Shown here piece after piece: positions 1 to 7,191 of a stretch of DNA of 7,191 nucleotides (positions within the stretch are counted from its first letter, which is position 1; each line of letters starts with the position of its first letter). The translations under genes were made by a program, and so were the position numbers. Source of the DNA: Balneolales bacterium (GTDB lineage Bacteria > Bacteroidota > Rhodothermia > Balneolales > Natronogracilivirgulaceae); assembly GCA_007135895.1 (NCBI GenBank), contig SLHZ01000222.1, forward strand, positions 1-7,191, read 5' to 3'. The notes below the pieces were generated by a model. It was not told the origin of the DNA. It did not search any database and saw nothing but the letters and a program-made list of their open reading frames with translations.

Positions 1-2168
1 GCTTTTTTCATTACGCGGGCGCTTTTTACAACCTGAGGCAGAAACATCTTGCCCTTGCCGAAAAGGTCTCCGACCACATTCATTCCGTCCATCAGCGGTC
101 CTTCTATGACCTCCAGGGCGCTGGGGTACTCTTTTCTGGCTTCTTCGGTATCCGGATCTATGTAATCGACAATTCCCTTTATAAGGGCATGTTCGAGCCT
201 TTTGTTTACCGGAAGACTGCGCCAATGACTCTCCCTTTCTTTTGTTTTTTCTTTGCCTGATTTGATGTTTTCGGCATAGGTAATCAGCCGCTCAGTGGCA
301 TCGGGCCGCCGGTTAAAAAGCACATCTTCCACCCTTACCAGCAAATCAGTCGGGATTTCCTCATAAACTTCAAGCTGTCCGGCGTTTACGATGCCCATAT
401 CGAGTCCGGCCCGGACCGCATGATAGAGAAAACTGGCATGGATGGCTTCTCTGACAGGATTATTTCCCCGAAACGAAAATGATATGTTGCTTATGCCTCC
501 GCTGACATATGCCACAGGTAGATTTTTTTTAATCCACGTTATTGCCTTCAGGAAATCAATACCATAAGTATTATGTTCCTCCATGCCGGTAGCCACCGTA
601 AGAATATTGGGATCAAAAATGATTTCTTCAGGCGGAAAGTCAAGCTTTTTGGTGAGTAGTTCATAGGCCCTTGCACAAACTTCGATTCGTCGCTCAAAGG
701 TATCTGCCTGACCTTTTTCATCAAAGGCCATAACGATTAGCGCCGCACCATAATCGCGAACCCTCTCTGCCTGTTTCAGAAAAAGAGCCTCTCCTTCCTT
801 CAGACTTAACGAGTTGACAATTGCTTTGCCCTGTACACACTTAAGTCCGGCCTCGATCACCTCCCAGCGGGAAGAGTCTATCATAACCGGGACACGCGCA
901 ATCTCCGGTTCTGTCATCATCATGTTAAGAAATACCGTCATCGCATTAACGGAATCAAGCATTCCCTCATCCATGTTGACATCGATGATTTGAGCTCCGC
1001 CTTCAATCTGGTTTCTGGCTATTGAAAGAGCCTCTTCATAGTTTTCCTCCCGAATCAGGCGCGCAAACTTGCGGGAGCCGGCCATATTGGTGCGCTCTCC
1101 GATGTTGATGAAATTTGTTTCCGGAGTTACATTGAGTGGCTCAAGCCCGCTCAGACGTAAAAAGGGCTTTTTGCGAGGTGGTTTTCGGGGCTGATGACGT
1201 GCCGCGACTTCCACAAAACTGGCGATGTGCCCGGGTGTTGTTCCACAGCAGCCGCCGATTATGTTCACCCACCCCTCACTGGCATAGGAGTCCAGCTGTT
1301 CTGCCATAAAGGACGGTGTTTCGTCATATTCACCGAACTCATTGGGCAAGCCGGCATTTGGATATAATGTGACCGGCACTTCTGCGACCCGGGAAAGCTC
1401 CTGAATAAAGGGACGCATTTGCTGCGACCCCAAAGCACAGTTCAAACCAACACTCAACAATCCGGTCATGTGGGAAACGGATATCCAAAAAGCCTCCGGG
1501 GTCTGTCCCGAAAGAGTTCTGCCGCTCTGATCCACTATTGTGCCGGAAATCATGACGGGTATATCCTTGCCGGTTTTTCTGCGGTATTCCAGAATGGCAA
1601 AAAGAGCAGCTTTGCAGTTCAGAGTATCAAAGGCGGTTTCTACCAGCAGAACATCTGTGCCGCCATCGACCAGCCCGGGGATCTGGGCGCTGTAGCAGGA
1701 AACCATCTCATCAAAGGTAACATTACGGTAAGCGGGGTTGTTGACATCTGGTGAAATGGAGAGCGTCTGATTGGTAGGTCCGAGAGCGCCGGCCACGAAC
1801 CGGGGTTTTGCCGGGTTTATTCCGGTATAATGGTCCGCGGCATTGCGTGCAAGCTGCGCGGAAGCCTTGTTGATTTCATATACCCTGTCTTCCAGATCAT
1901 AGTCTTTTTGAGAAATTGGATTTGAGCTGAAAGTGTTGGTTTCAATGATATCGGCACCCGCCTGAAGAAAGGCCTCGTGAATTGACCGGATAACATCGGG
2001 CCGGGTGATACTTAGCAGATCGTTGTTTCCCTTGAGCTCGGAAGGATGATCACGGAAAAACGATCCCCGAAAATCGGACTCCTCAAGCTGATAATCCTGG
2101 ATCATGGTGCCCATGGCTCCATCCAGCACAAGAATGCGCTCAAGAAGTGCTTTTTTCAAATCAGACAT
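1..2168 (-). CDS. metH: Cobalamin-dependent methionine synthase (5-methyltetrahydrofolate--homocysteine methyltransferase), N-terminal ~722 residues, 3' end cut by window edge
   Basis: This cytoplasmic enzyme transfers a methyl group from 5-methyltetrahydrofolate via cobalamin to homocysteine, making methionine. I translated the minus strand from ATG at 2168 and the frame is open to the window edge. The N-terminus (MSDLKKALLERILVLDGAMG) closely resembles E. coli MetH, which fixes the start. The homocysteine domain spans about residues 1-325, with zinc ligands Cys244 in GLNCALG and Cys307/Cys308 in IGGCCGT. A basic, proline-containing linker (~320-340) follows. The folate (pterin) domain covers about 345-620, with NIGERTN at 355-361 and DVNMDEG from 396. 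The four-helix B12 cap domain begins near 648, and the visible part ends in SARVMKK. The cobalamin-binding DxHxxG motif and the AdoMet reactivation domain, expected in a full protein of about 1230 residues, would lie off the left edge. All visible key residues are intact. The gene is divergent from the CotH-type gene, and no Shine-Dalgarno sequence precedes the start. Whether the off-window half is complete cannot be judged. Confidence 0.96.
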   Translation of the reverse strand, partial: MSDLKKALLERILVLDGAMGTMIQDYQLEESDFRGSFFRDHPSELKGNNDLLSITRPDVIRSIHEAFLQAGADIIETNTFSSNPISQKDYDLEDRVYEINKASAQLARNAADHYTGINPAKPRFVAGALGPTNQTLSISPDVNNPAYRNVTFDEMVSCYSAQIPGLVDGGTDVLLVETAFDTLNCKAALFAILEYRRKTGKDIPVMISGTIVDQSGRTLSGQTPEAFWISVSHMTGLLSVGLNCALGSQQMRPFIQELSRVAEVPVTLYPNAGLPNEFGEYDETPSFMAEQLDSYASEGWVNIIGGCCGTTPGHIASFVEVAARHQPRKPPRKKPFLRLSGLEPLNVTPETNFINIGERTNMAGSRKFARLIREENYEEALSIARNQIEGGAQIIDVNMDEGMLDSVNAMTVFLNMMMTEPEIARVPVMIDSSRWEVIEAGLKCVQGKAIVNSLSLKEGEALFLKQAERVRDYGAALIVMAFDEKGQADTFERRIEVCARAYELLTKKLDFPPEEIIFDPNILTVATGMEEHNTYGIDFLKAITWIKKNLPVAYVSGGISNISFSFRGNNPVREAIHASFLYHAVRAGLDMGIVNAGQLEVYEEIPTDLLVRVEDVLFNRRPDATERLITYAENIKSGKEKTKERESHWRSLPVNKRLEHALIKGIVDYIDPDTEEARKEYPSALEVIEGPLMDGMNVVGDLFGKGKMFLPQVVKSARVMKK

Positions 2169-2185
2169 AAAGTTATAAATTGTCA

Positions 2186-2223
2186 GGGAGTGCCTGTTCA
2201 CGGATGAAGTCCCGCTCAGGCAC
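2186..2223 (-). promoter_or_regulatory. Inverted repeat in the metH leader, able to fold as a hairpin with a possible pseudoknot
   Basis: Read on the minus strand, GTGCCTG (2223-2217) pairs perfectly with CAGGCAC (2196-2190). Inside it TTCA (2208-2205) pairs with TGAA (2200-2197) around the four-base loop TCCG, and this inner stem stacks directly on the outer one. The unpaired 8-base segment AGCGGGAC (2216-2209) contains GGGA, which can pair with TCCC (2189-2186) just after the stem, giving an H-type pseudoknot arrangement. It ends 17 bases before the metH ATG, so folding could affect translation initiation. I do not recognise it as a known riboswitch class. It might equally be a protein-binding operator or chance, and the hairpin can also form on the plus strand upstream of the CotH-type gene. 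Confidence 0.3.
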
Positions 2224-2231
2224 CGAATATA
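2224..2231 (-). promoter_or_regulatory. Possible Bacteroidota-type -7 promoter element for metH
   Basis: On the minus strand TATATTCG differs by one base from the Bacteroidota -7 consensus TAnnTTTG. It lies immediately upstream of the inverted repeat, so a transcript starting a few bases downstream would begin with that structure and have a leader of roughly 50 bases. No matching -33 TTTG element is found at the usual 19-21 base spacing, so support is weak. Confidence 0.18.
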
Positions 2232-2303
2232 CAAAATTTGGAATGGCAACGTTTATTGCCTTGAAGAGATTGTTCGTTATTCCGGCTAACGCTGGTTACT
2301 TTC

Positions 2304-5003
2304 ATGAAGCACCTTTTAATTTACCTGGTTCCTCTGGCTCTTCTTTCACTGCGAATCACAGAAGCCTCAGGACAAGTTGTTATTAACGAAATTCTGTCCT
2401 CAAATCAGACGATCCTGGAAGATGAAGATGGGGACTATGAAGACTGGATCGAGATTTTCAACACAGGTTCTGAACCTGTCTCGCTGAATGGATACGGTTT
2501 GACCGACCGCTCTGGACGCGATCATTTTTTCCGGTGGGTTTTTCCTGACACCACCCTGGGTGCCGGTGAGTTTCTTTTGGTTTGGGCTTCGGGGAAAAAC
2601 AGAAGGGTGCCCGGTAAACCCCTTCACACCAGTTTTCGTATTGACCGTGACGGGGAGCCTCTCCGTCTGTCTGACTTTAACGGCGCGCGGGTCGATACGC
2701 TGCCACCAGTGGCTTTGAATACCGACTATTCGTATGGCAGATATCCGGATGGTTCCGATGACTGGCATGTCTTTAAAACACCAACCCCGGGGCAGCCAAA
2801 CTCCCCGGATGGAATCGTTCGTTTGCTATCAGTCCCGGTTTTTTCACACAATGGGGGATTTCATGAAAGGGATTTTCGACTGGAATTATCTCTGGATAAC
2901 GCTCCGGAAGGCGCTGTAATCTATTATACCACAGATGGAAGCCTGCCGGAACCGGGAAGTGAAAACACGCTGGTGTATGCAGAGCGCGTAACCATCCGTA
3001 ACCGGACAGAAGATCCCAATGTACTTTCCATGATCCGGACCAATAATATTGGCTGGGATGATCCGTTGAACGACGGTTGGAAGCCGCCCCTGGGTCAGGT
3101 TTTCAAAGGAACGGTTGTCCGTGCACAGGCAAGAGCTCCCAACGCCGAGCCCTCTGTTGTTAATACACGGACTTTTTGGGTTGGGGAAAACCTGAAGGAT
3201 CGTTACCGGTTGCCTGTTGTTTCTTTGAGTACAACGCCCGGGCATTTCTTTTCCAGTGATACGGGCATATATGTACCCGACAACTTCTGGGGCCGTGGAG
3301 AATCATGGGAGAGGCCTCTTCATTTTGAATTCTATGAAACCGATGGCAGACAAGTACTTTCGCAGCAGGCAGGTGTGCGTGTTCATGGGGGAACATCACG
3401 CGCCAGGCCAATAAAATCCTTGCGTTTTTATGCCCGTTCGGCTTATGGCACAACATGGTTTGAATATCCGCTTATTCCGGAAGCACCCGTAAATCGTTAC
3501 AAGCGTTTTCTGTTGAGAAACTCCGGGAACGACTGGGACCAGTCATATTTCAGGGATGCGCTGATGCAAAAACTGGTAGAGCACACCGGAGTCGAGACGC
3601 AATATTACCGGCCCGTTATAGTATTCCTGAACGGAGAATACTGGGGTATCCATAATCTGAGAAAACGATTTGATCACCGCTACTTTGAAACCATGTACGG
3701 TATTGACCGCGAAGACCTCGTAATACTGGAGGGAAATGCCGAGATCAAGGAAGGGACTTCACAAGACCGAAAGGACTTCCTCGATTTGAGGCATCTGCTA
3801 CGGCATGACGAAGTCAACAATCCGCGTATCTGGCAACTGGTAACCGACAGGATTGACATGAAAAACTTCAGGGATTACCATATTGCCCAAATCTACTTTC
3901 GAAATACCGACTGGCCTGGCAACAATATTGATTTCTGGAGAAACCGTGCCGGCAATCCTGAAAAAAATGCCGCCAAGGGTCATGACGGGCGCTGGCGCTG
4001 GCTGCTCTATGACACGGACTTTGGCTTTAATCTGAACTATTCGTACGTACAAGGAGCTGATGAGGGGGCCGGACACAACACGCTGCGTTTTGCCATTGAG
4101 GGCAACGGCGGTAACCATTGGCCCAATCCGGACTGGTCCGTCGCCATGCTGCGAGGAGCTTTGCGAAACAGAGAGTTCAGAGAAGACTTTATTCAGCGTT
4201 TTGCGGGTATGCTCAATACGGTTTTCGCCGAAGAACATGTTTTACGGAAAATAGATGAGATGTTCGAAGTATTAAACCCACATATGGATGAGCATATACG
4301 GAGATGGAGAGGACCCGAGACCAGAGAGGAGTGGGAGGCCGATATTGAGACCATGCGGACTTTCGCGCGGCACCGCCCCGACGCAATGCGTGCACATATC
4401 TCAGAACAGTTCAGTCTTTCGGGCACATTTCTACTAACGCTAAACGTCAATGATCCCGCAGGGGGCTATCTGATAATTCATGAAACAGAGATAAAGGCAG
4501 GCGCGCCTGGAATTACCGGAGAGATCTGGCCCTGGACCGGCCTCTATTTCAAAGGACTGCCTCTTCGTATCACGGCCCATGCAACGGAGGAATATCGCTT
4601 TGCCGGATGGCAGGGAGTTCAATGCGACGAGGAAGAGATAATCCTGAATACAGATCTTCATGAAATGCAAATCAAGGCACTGTTTGAGAGAAAATCGGAG
4701 GTTGATGCCCGGAAAAATGATCCGCAGGAGACCCTGCCGGGGGAGTTTAGACTGAGGTCAAACTACCCCAATCCTTTTAACAGCTCAACCCGTCTGATCC
4801 TGGAGATGCCGGAAGCGAAAAAGGTTGATTTTTATATTTATAGCATGGATGGAAGACAAGTTGGCTTCTATAGCGGAGGAAAGAAAACCTCCGGAACACA
4901 TGCCATCTCTTTGGATGCCTCCACGTGGTCAACCGGCATCTATTTGGTGGTTGCCAGAACAGAAGGGGACCGCGCCGTGCTTCCGGTAACGCTGATCCGG
5001 TAG
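2304..5003 (+). CDS. Exported CotH kinase-family protein with lamin-tail domain and T9SS type A sorting domain (899 aa)
   Basis: The start at ATG 2304 gives a good signal peptide (residues 1-23, hydrophobic LLIYLVPLALLSL, likely cleavage after ASG). Domains in order: lamin-tail domain ~25-166 (begins VVINEIL, with a DYEDWIEIFN motif); chitobiase/hexosaminidase C-terminal-like domain ~175-293 (IYYTTDGSLPEP); CotH kinase domain ~300-705 (RVHGGTSR 360-366; RNTDWPGNN 533-541 with Asp536; DTDFGF 570-575); InlB-like bacterial repeat ~708-796 (YRFAGW); and T9SS type A sorting domain ~811-899 (NYPNPFN 820-826, ending PVTLIR). CotH in Bacillus is an atypical protein kinase that phosphorylates spore-coat proteins; by analogy the two Asp-containing motifs may be catalytic and metal-binding. 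The target here is unknown and kinase activity is an inference. Sorting by T9SS implies surface attachment or secretion. Lys454 replaces the Glu I recall as usual in the N-(L/I)-R-E-R motif. The gene stands alone: metH is divergent and the downstream peptidase gene converges on it. No Shine-Dalgarno sequence is visible. Confidence 0.93.
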   Translation: MKHLLIYLVPLALLSLRITEASGQVVINEILSSNQTILEDEDGDYEDWIEIFNTGSEPVSLNGYGLTDRSGRDHFFRWVFPDTTLGAGEFLLVWASGKNRRVPGKPLHTSFRIDRDGEPLRLSDFNGARVDTLPPVALNTDYSYGRYPDGSDDWHVFKTPTPGQPNSPDGIVRLLSVPVFSHNGGFHERDFRLELSLDNAPEGAVIYYTTDGSLPEPGSENTLVYAERVTIRNRTEDPNVLSMIRTNNIGWDDPLNDGWKPPLGQVFKGTVVRAQARAPNAEPSVVNTRTFWVGENLKDRYRLPVVSLSTTPGHFFSSDTGIYVPDNFWGRGESWERPLHFEFYETDGRQVLSQQAGVRVHGGTSRARPIKSLRFYARSAYGTTWFEYPLIPEAPVNRYKRFLLRNSGNDWDQSYFRDALMQKLVEHTGVETQYYRPVIVFLNGEYWGIHNLRKRFDHRYFETMYGIDREDLVILEGNAEIKEGTSQDRKDFLDLRHLLRHDEVNNPRIWQLVTDRIDMKNFRDYHIAQIYFRNTDWPGNNIDFWRNRAGNPEKNAAKGHDGRWRWLLYDTDFGFNLNYSYVQGADEGAGHNTLRFAIEGNGGNHWPNPDWSVAMLRGALRNREFREDFIQRFAGMLNTVFAEEHVLRKIDEMFEVLNPHMDEHIRRWRGPETREEWEADIETMRTFARHRPDAMRAHISEQFSLSGTFLLTLNVNDPAGGYLIIHETEIKAGAPGITGEIWPWTGLYFKGLPLRITAHATEEYRFAGWQGVQCDEEEIILNTDLHEMQIKALFERKSEVDARKNDPQETLPGEFRLRSNYPNPFNSSTRLILEMPEAKKVDFYIYSMDGRQVGFYSGGKKTSGTHAISLDASTWSTGIYLVVARTEGDRAVLPVTLIR

Positions 5004-5017
5004 GCCTGCCGGAAACG

Positions 5018-5034
5018 CACAGAATCGATCTGTG
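5018..5034 (+). repeat. Small perfect inverted repeat just after the CotH-type gene
   Basis: CACAGA (5018-5023) and TCTGTG (5029-5034) form a 6-bp hairpin with the loop ATCGA, beginning 15 bases after the stop codon. It is followed by ATTGTATATAAAG rather than a T-tract, so it is not a convincing terminator by itself. It may add 3' end protection to the transcript or be chance. Confidence 0.3.
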
Positions 5035-5049
5035 ATTGTATATAAAGCA

Positions 5050-5075
5050 AAGCCCGTCCTGTCAGGGACGGGCTT
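5050..5075. terminator. GC-rich hairpin between convergent genes, probable intrinsic terminator
   Basis: AAGCCCGTCC (5050-5059) pairs perfectly over 10 bp with GGACGGGCTT (5066-5075), leaving the loop TGTCAG. It sits 46 bases past the stop of the plus-strand CotH-type gene. On the plus strand the stem ends in TT but is followed by ATGAGGGG, so there is no long T-tract. On the minus strand the stem is followed by TGCTTTATATA, which is more T-rich. Its position between two converging genes suggests it stops transcription from either side. The stem is clear; the direction of action is not. Confidence 0.6.
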
Positions 5076-5094
5076 ATGAGGGGAGGGTATGGTT

Positions 5095-5150
5095 AAAAAC
5101 AGGTCCAGCACCTATTTCTTGTAAATCAAGTGCTATTTATTTGGGACCTG
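5095..5150 (-). terminator. Intrinsic terminator of the S9 peptidase gene, overlapping its stop codon
   Basis: On the minus strand CAGGTCC (5150-5144) pairs with GGACCTG (5106-5100), which is followed at once by five T residues (5099-5095). Further up the stem AGCA (5134-5131) pairs with TGCT (5110-5107), and CTTG (5130-5127) with CAAG (5121-5118) around the loop ATTTA. The two halves carry unpaired segments of 9 bases (5' side) and 7 bases (3' side), so the stem is interrupted. The 5' arm of the base stem lies within the last codons of the peptidase gene, whose stop is at 5139-5137. Confidence 0.6.
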
Positions 5151-7191
5151 AGCCTATATAACGCTCCAGCCAGCTCTGGAATTCCCCAAACCAGTGAATT
5201 GAATTTGCCGGATTGAGAATCCAGTGATTTTCGTCAGGATAATAGACAAGACGGGCATCAAGGCCCTTGCCTTTGTATACTCCGTATATTTCCAGTCCGT
5301 GTGTCACAGGCACCCTGTAATCCCGCTCACCATGCAGGATGAGCATGGGTGTCTGAAAGTTTTCTGCATGAATGGCCGGATTCCATTGCTGAAGATTTTC
5401 GAGTCCATCCCAGGGGGCGCCGTTGTAGGCAGCCTTGCGGTGAAACGTGACGTCGGAAGCAAATTGCGCCATGATATTATAAACTCCTGCGTGATTTATC
5501 AGCGCCTTGTAGCGGTCGGTGTGCCCGGCAATCCAGCTCACCATGTAGCCGCCATAGCTCGCCCCTGCCGCTGCTGTACGCCGGGCGTCTATATAGGGTT
5601 TTGACTCCATGTAGTCGGTGGCTTTCATGATGTCCCTGTAGGGGAGTTCGGAGTGTGCGCCATGTATAGAAACGGTAAAGTCCTGACCGAAACTACTGGA
5701 GCCGTGAAAGTTTGGCATGGCAACCACATAACCCATCGCGGAAAAAACCTGTGCATTCCAGCGGAAGTGGAAGTCATCGCCAAAAATACCATGGGGCCCT
5801 CCATGTATCAGCACCAGTAGGGGCCATTTTTTTTCCGGATCAAAATCAGGCGGATATACCACATACATTTGAACGTCGGCATTATTCGCTCCTTTGTAAA
5901 TGACGTTATCAACCGAGCCGGTTTTGATGCCGCTCATTATTTGTTGATTAAACTGTGTTAGCTGCTCGGGTTTTTTTCCATTGGTTCGTATGCTGTAGAG
6001 CTCCGGGGCCCGGGTGAGGCTGCGGTGAACAAAGACCAGGTTCTTGTCGGCAAGAACTGCTCCGGTATTGGTTCCGCCCCGCATAATCTCTTTTACCCGT
6101 TCCGTACGGGTGTCGAGAGAAAAGAGCGATGTTTTCCCACGATCCTGCGCGACAAAATAAACCTGACGGCTGTTATTTCCCCAGACAAAATTTCCCGGCG
6201 AAAGGTCAATGTCTTCATGAACGACCTTCTCAATAACCCTGCGCTCTCCATTGTCACGATGATAAAAAACCATTCTGGTGCGATCAGCATAGAAATCTGT
6301 CCGACGCTGTTTACCGTATAACAGGGTTTTACTGTCCGGACTGTATACCGGACTCAAGTCGTTTGCTTCGTTATGGGTGGTTATGTTGACGAGGTTTCCG
6401 CTGCCGTCAGCCGGAACCAGGAAGATATCATAGTTGAGATATTCGTAGGGTGGTGGATTGCTGTTTGCCGAAATCGCCAGCTCCTGCCCATCCGGTGATA
6501 TATCATATTGAGCAGATCCCATCATGGCAAAATATCTGCGAGATCCCGGCATGAGATCCGTAATATCTCCACTGTCCACATTCAGTTTGAAAATCCGCGG
6601 ATAACGCCCGTCGGTCAGCCAGCGATCCCAATGCCTGTAGATTCGGTTTTCTGTTACCTTTGCTGTGGTTTTCTGTTCTTTCTCCTTTTGAATCATCTCA
6701 CCCAGCAGTTGAAAGTCACCATTATAACCGGGAATTACCGAGGCAATAAAGGCGATATGTCTGCCATCCGGGAACCACTTGGGATCCGATACAGCGACGG
6801 GAAGATCGGTTAACTGAAGGGCTTCCCCTCCATCGGATGCGATGATATACAGTTGCGCCGGCGCACCATCACGCGTTGAAATAAAAGCGATACGACTTCC
6901 GTCAGGACTCCATGCGGGTTGCCGGTCTGAGTTTTGACTGGTGAAACGCCTGGGCTGAGAGTCGTCCAATGACTGGATATAGAGGTTGGTAAAGGACCGG
7001 TTTTCATCCAGACAATAATGCGTTACCGGAAAAACCATTTTCTTAGCGTCGGGGGATACCGAGCCGGTTGCAACACGCTTCAAGTTCCAAAGAGTTTCTG
7101 GTTCAAGCTTTTCTCCTTCTGCGTAGGCTTTCGGTACAACTGCAATGCATAATATTATGGCGAGCGTTAAAAGATATTGAAAGATGTTTGA
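5137..7191 (-). CDS. Exported S9-family serine peptidase (prolyl oligopeptidase / acylaminoacyl-peptidase type), start codon just beyond the window
   Basis: S9 peptidases cleave short peptides, a beta-propeller limiting access to the active site. Of the visible 684 residues (numbered from 7191), 1-24 form a signal peptide (YLLTLAIILCIAVVPKAYA, likely cut after AYA), so the enzyme is probably periplasmic or secreted. Propeller-type repeats fill about 38-420 (for example PAWSPDGSRIAFIS and DPKWFPDGRHIAFI). The alpha/beta-hydrolase domain follows at about 440-684, with HGGPHGIFGDD upstream of the nucleophile. The triad is complete: Ser545 in GASYGGY (codon 5559-5557), Asp624 in HGERDYRV (5322-5320) and His656 in ENHW (5226-5224). 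The frame is open to the right edge with no ATG. A TTG at 7083 would discard the signal peptide and the family-typical ETLWNLKRV segment, so the true start is probably a few codons past 7191. The protein ends GPK. It most resembles the S9C group, but substrate preference cannot be read from sequence. It converges on the CotH-type gene without apparent functional linkage. Confidence 0.95.
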   Translation of the reverse strand, partial: SNIFQYLLTLAIILCIAVVPKAYAEGEKLEPETLWNLKRVATGSVSPDAKKMVFPVTHYCLDENRSFTNLYIQSLDDSQPRRFTSQNSDRQPAWSPDGSRIAFISTRDGAPAQLYIIASDGGEALQLTDLPVAVSDPKWFPDGRHIAFIASVIPGYNGDFQLLGEMIQKEKEQKTTAKVTENRIYRHWDRWLTDGRYPRIFKLNVDSGDITDLMPGSRRYFAMMGSAQYDISPDGQELAISANSNPPPYEYLNYDIFLVPADGSGNLVNITTHNEANDLSPVYSPDSKTLLYGKQRRTDFYADRTRMVFYHRDNGERRVIEKVVHEDIDLSPGNFVWGNNSRQVYFVAQDRGKTSLFSLDTRTERVKEIMRGGTNTGAVLADKNLVFVHRSLTRAPELYSIRTNGKKPEQLTQFNQQIMSGIKTGSVDNVIYKGANNADVQMYVVYPPDFDPEKKWPLLVLIHGGPHGIFGDDFHFRWNAQVFSAMGYVVAMPNFHGSSSFGQDFTVSIHGAHSELPYRDIMKATDYMESKPYIDARRTAAAGASYGGYMVSWIAGHTDRYKALINHAGVYNIMAQFASDVTFHRKAAYNGAPWDGLENLQQWNPAIHAENFQTPMLILHGERDYRVPVTHGLEIYGVYKGKGLDARLVYYPDENHWILNPANSIHWFGEFQSWLERYIGSGPK

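Noticed and set aside
1419..1754. 111-codon plus-strand open frame inside metH
   Set aside because: It is antisense to the homocysteine domain of metH, which is continuous and strongly recognisable; the translated product has no domain-like features.
2185..2224. Plus-strand text AGGGAG...GATGAAGTCCC loosely resembling the SAM-I (S-box) riboswitch core, next to metH
   Set aside because: It lies on the strand opposite to metH, lacks the ATCAAGAGAGG kink-turn segment and GGCAACC, and would precede the CotH-type gene, which has no link to SAM. Treated as coincidence of the inverted repeat.
2237..2303. Possible promoter for the CotH-type gene (TTTG at 2237-2240, TTGAAG at 2261-2266)
   Set aside because: No partner -7 (TAnnTTTG) or -10 element occurs at an acceptable spacing, so no call is justified.
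2180..2386. 68-codon plus-strand open frame spanning the divergent intergenic region
   Set aside because: It overlaps the start of the CotH-type gene in another frame, has no recognisable features, and includes the inverted repeat; the signal peptide starting at 2304 is the better explanation.
2400..4670. Several minus-strand open frames of 60-146 codons within the CotH-type gene
   Set aside because: All are antisense shadows of a gene whose domains are recognisable over its whole length.
5224..6813. Plus-strand open frames of 63-126 codons within the peptidase gene
   Set aside because: They are antisense to a continuous S9 peptidase with a complete catalytic triad and have no features of their own.
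1..7191. Search for CRISPR arrays, tRNA/rRNA, insertion-sequence ends, attachment sites and long direct repeats
   Set aside because: Nothing found by eye; the window is almost fully occupied by three intact-looking housekeeping or exported-protein genes with no sign of a mobile or defence system.

Overview
The window holds three large protein genes and two short intergenic gaps of about 135 bp each. It most likely comes from a chromosome of a Bacteroidota-like (FCB group) bacterium, perhaps a Balneolota/Rhodothermota-type lineage. Two things support this: the secreted middle protein ends in a type IX secretion (T9SS) type A sorting domain with the N-Y-P-N-P-F-N start usual in those lineages, and neither visible start codon is preceded by a clear Shine-Dalgarno sequence. 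The phylum call is an inference, and I cannot name a genus.

Layout. Positions 1-2168 (minus strand) carry the first ~722 codons of metH, the cobalamin-dependent methionine synthase; the gene runs off the left edge just before its B12-binding histidine motif. Positions 2169-2303 are a divergent intergenic region. It contains an inverted repeat that, read in the metH direction, could fold into a small pseudoknot immediately before the metH start. Positions 2304-5003 (plus strand) encode an 899-residue exported multidomain protein: signal peptide, lamin-tail domain, chitobiase-C-like domain, CotH kinase domain, InlB-type repeat and T9SS sorting domain. Positions 5004-5136 separate two convergent genes and hold a strong GC-rich hairpin plus a second hairpin with a T-tract that terminates the minus-strand gene. 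Positions 5137-7191 (minus strand) encode an exported S9-family serine peptidase with a complete Ser-Asp-His triad. Its start codon lies just beyond the right edge.

The three genes do not form an operon and show no evident shared pathway: one is cytoplasmic one-carbon/methionine metabolism, one is a cell-surface or secreted protein, and one is a probably periplasmic peptidase. I see no mobile element, CRISPR array, tRNA or rRNA, and no convincing new multi-gene system. The points most worth checking are the putative structured metH leader and a Glu-to-Lys change in a usually conserved motif of the CotH domain.
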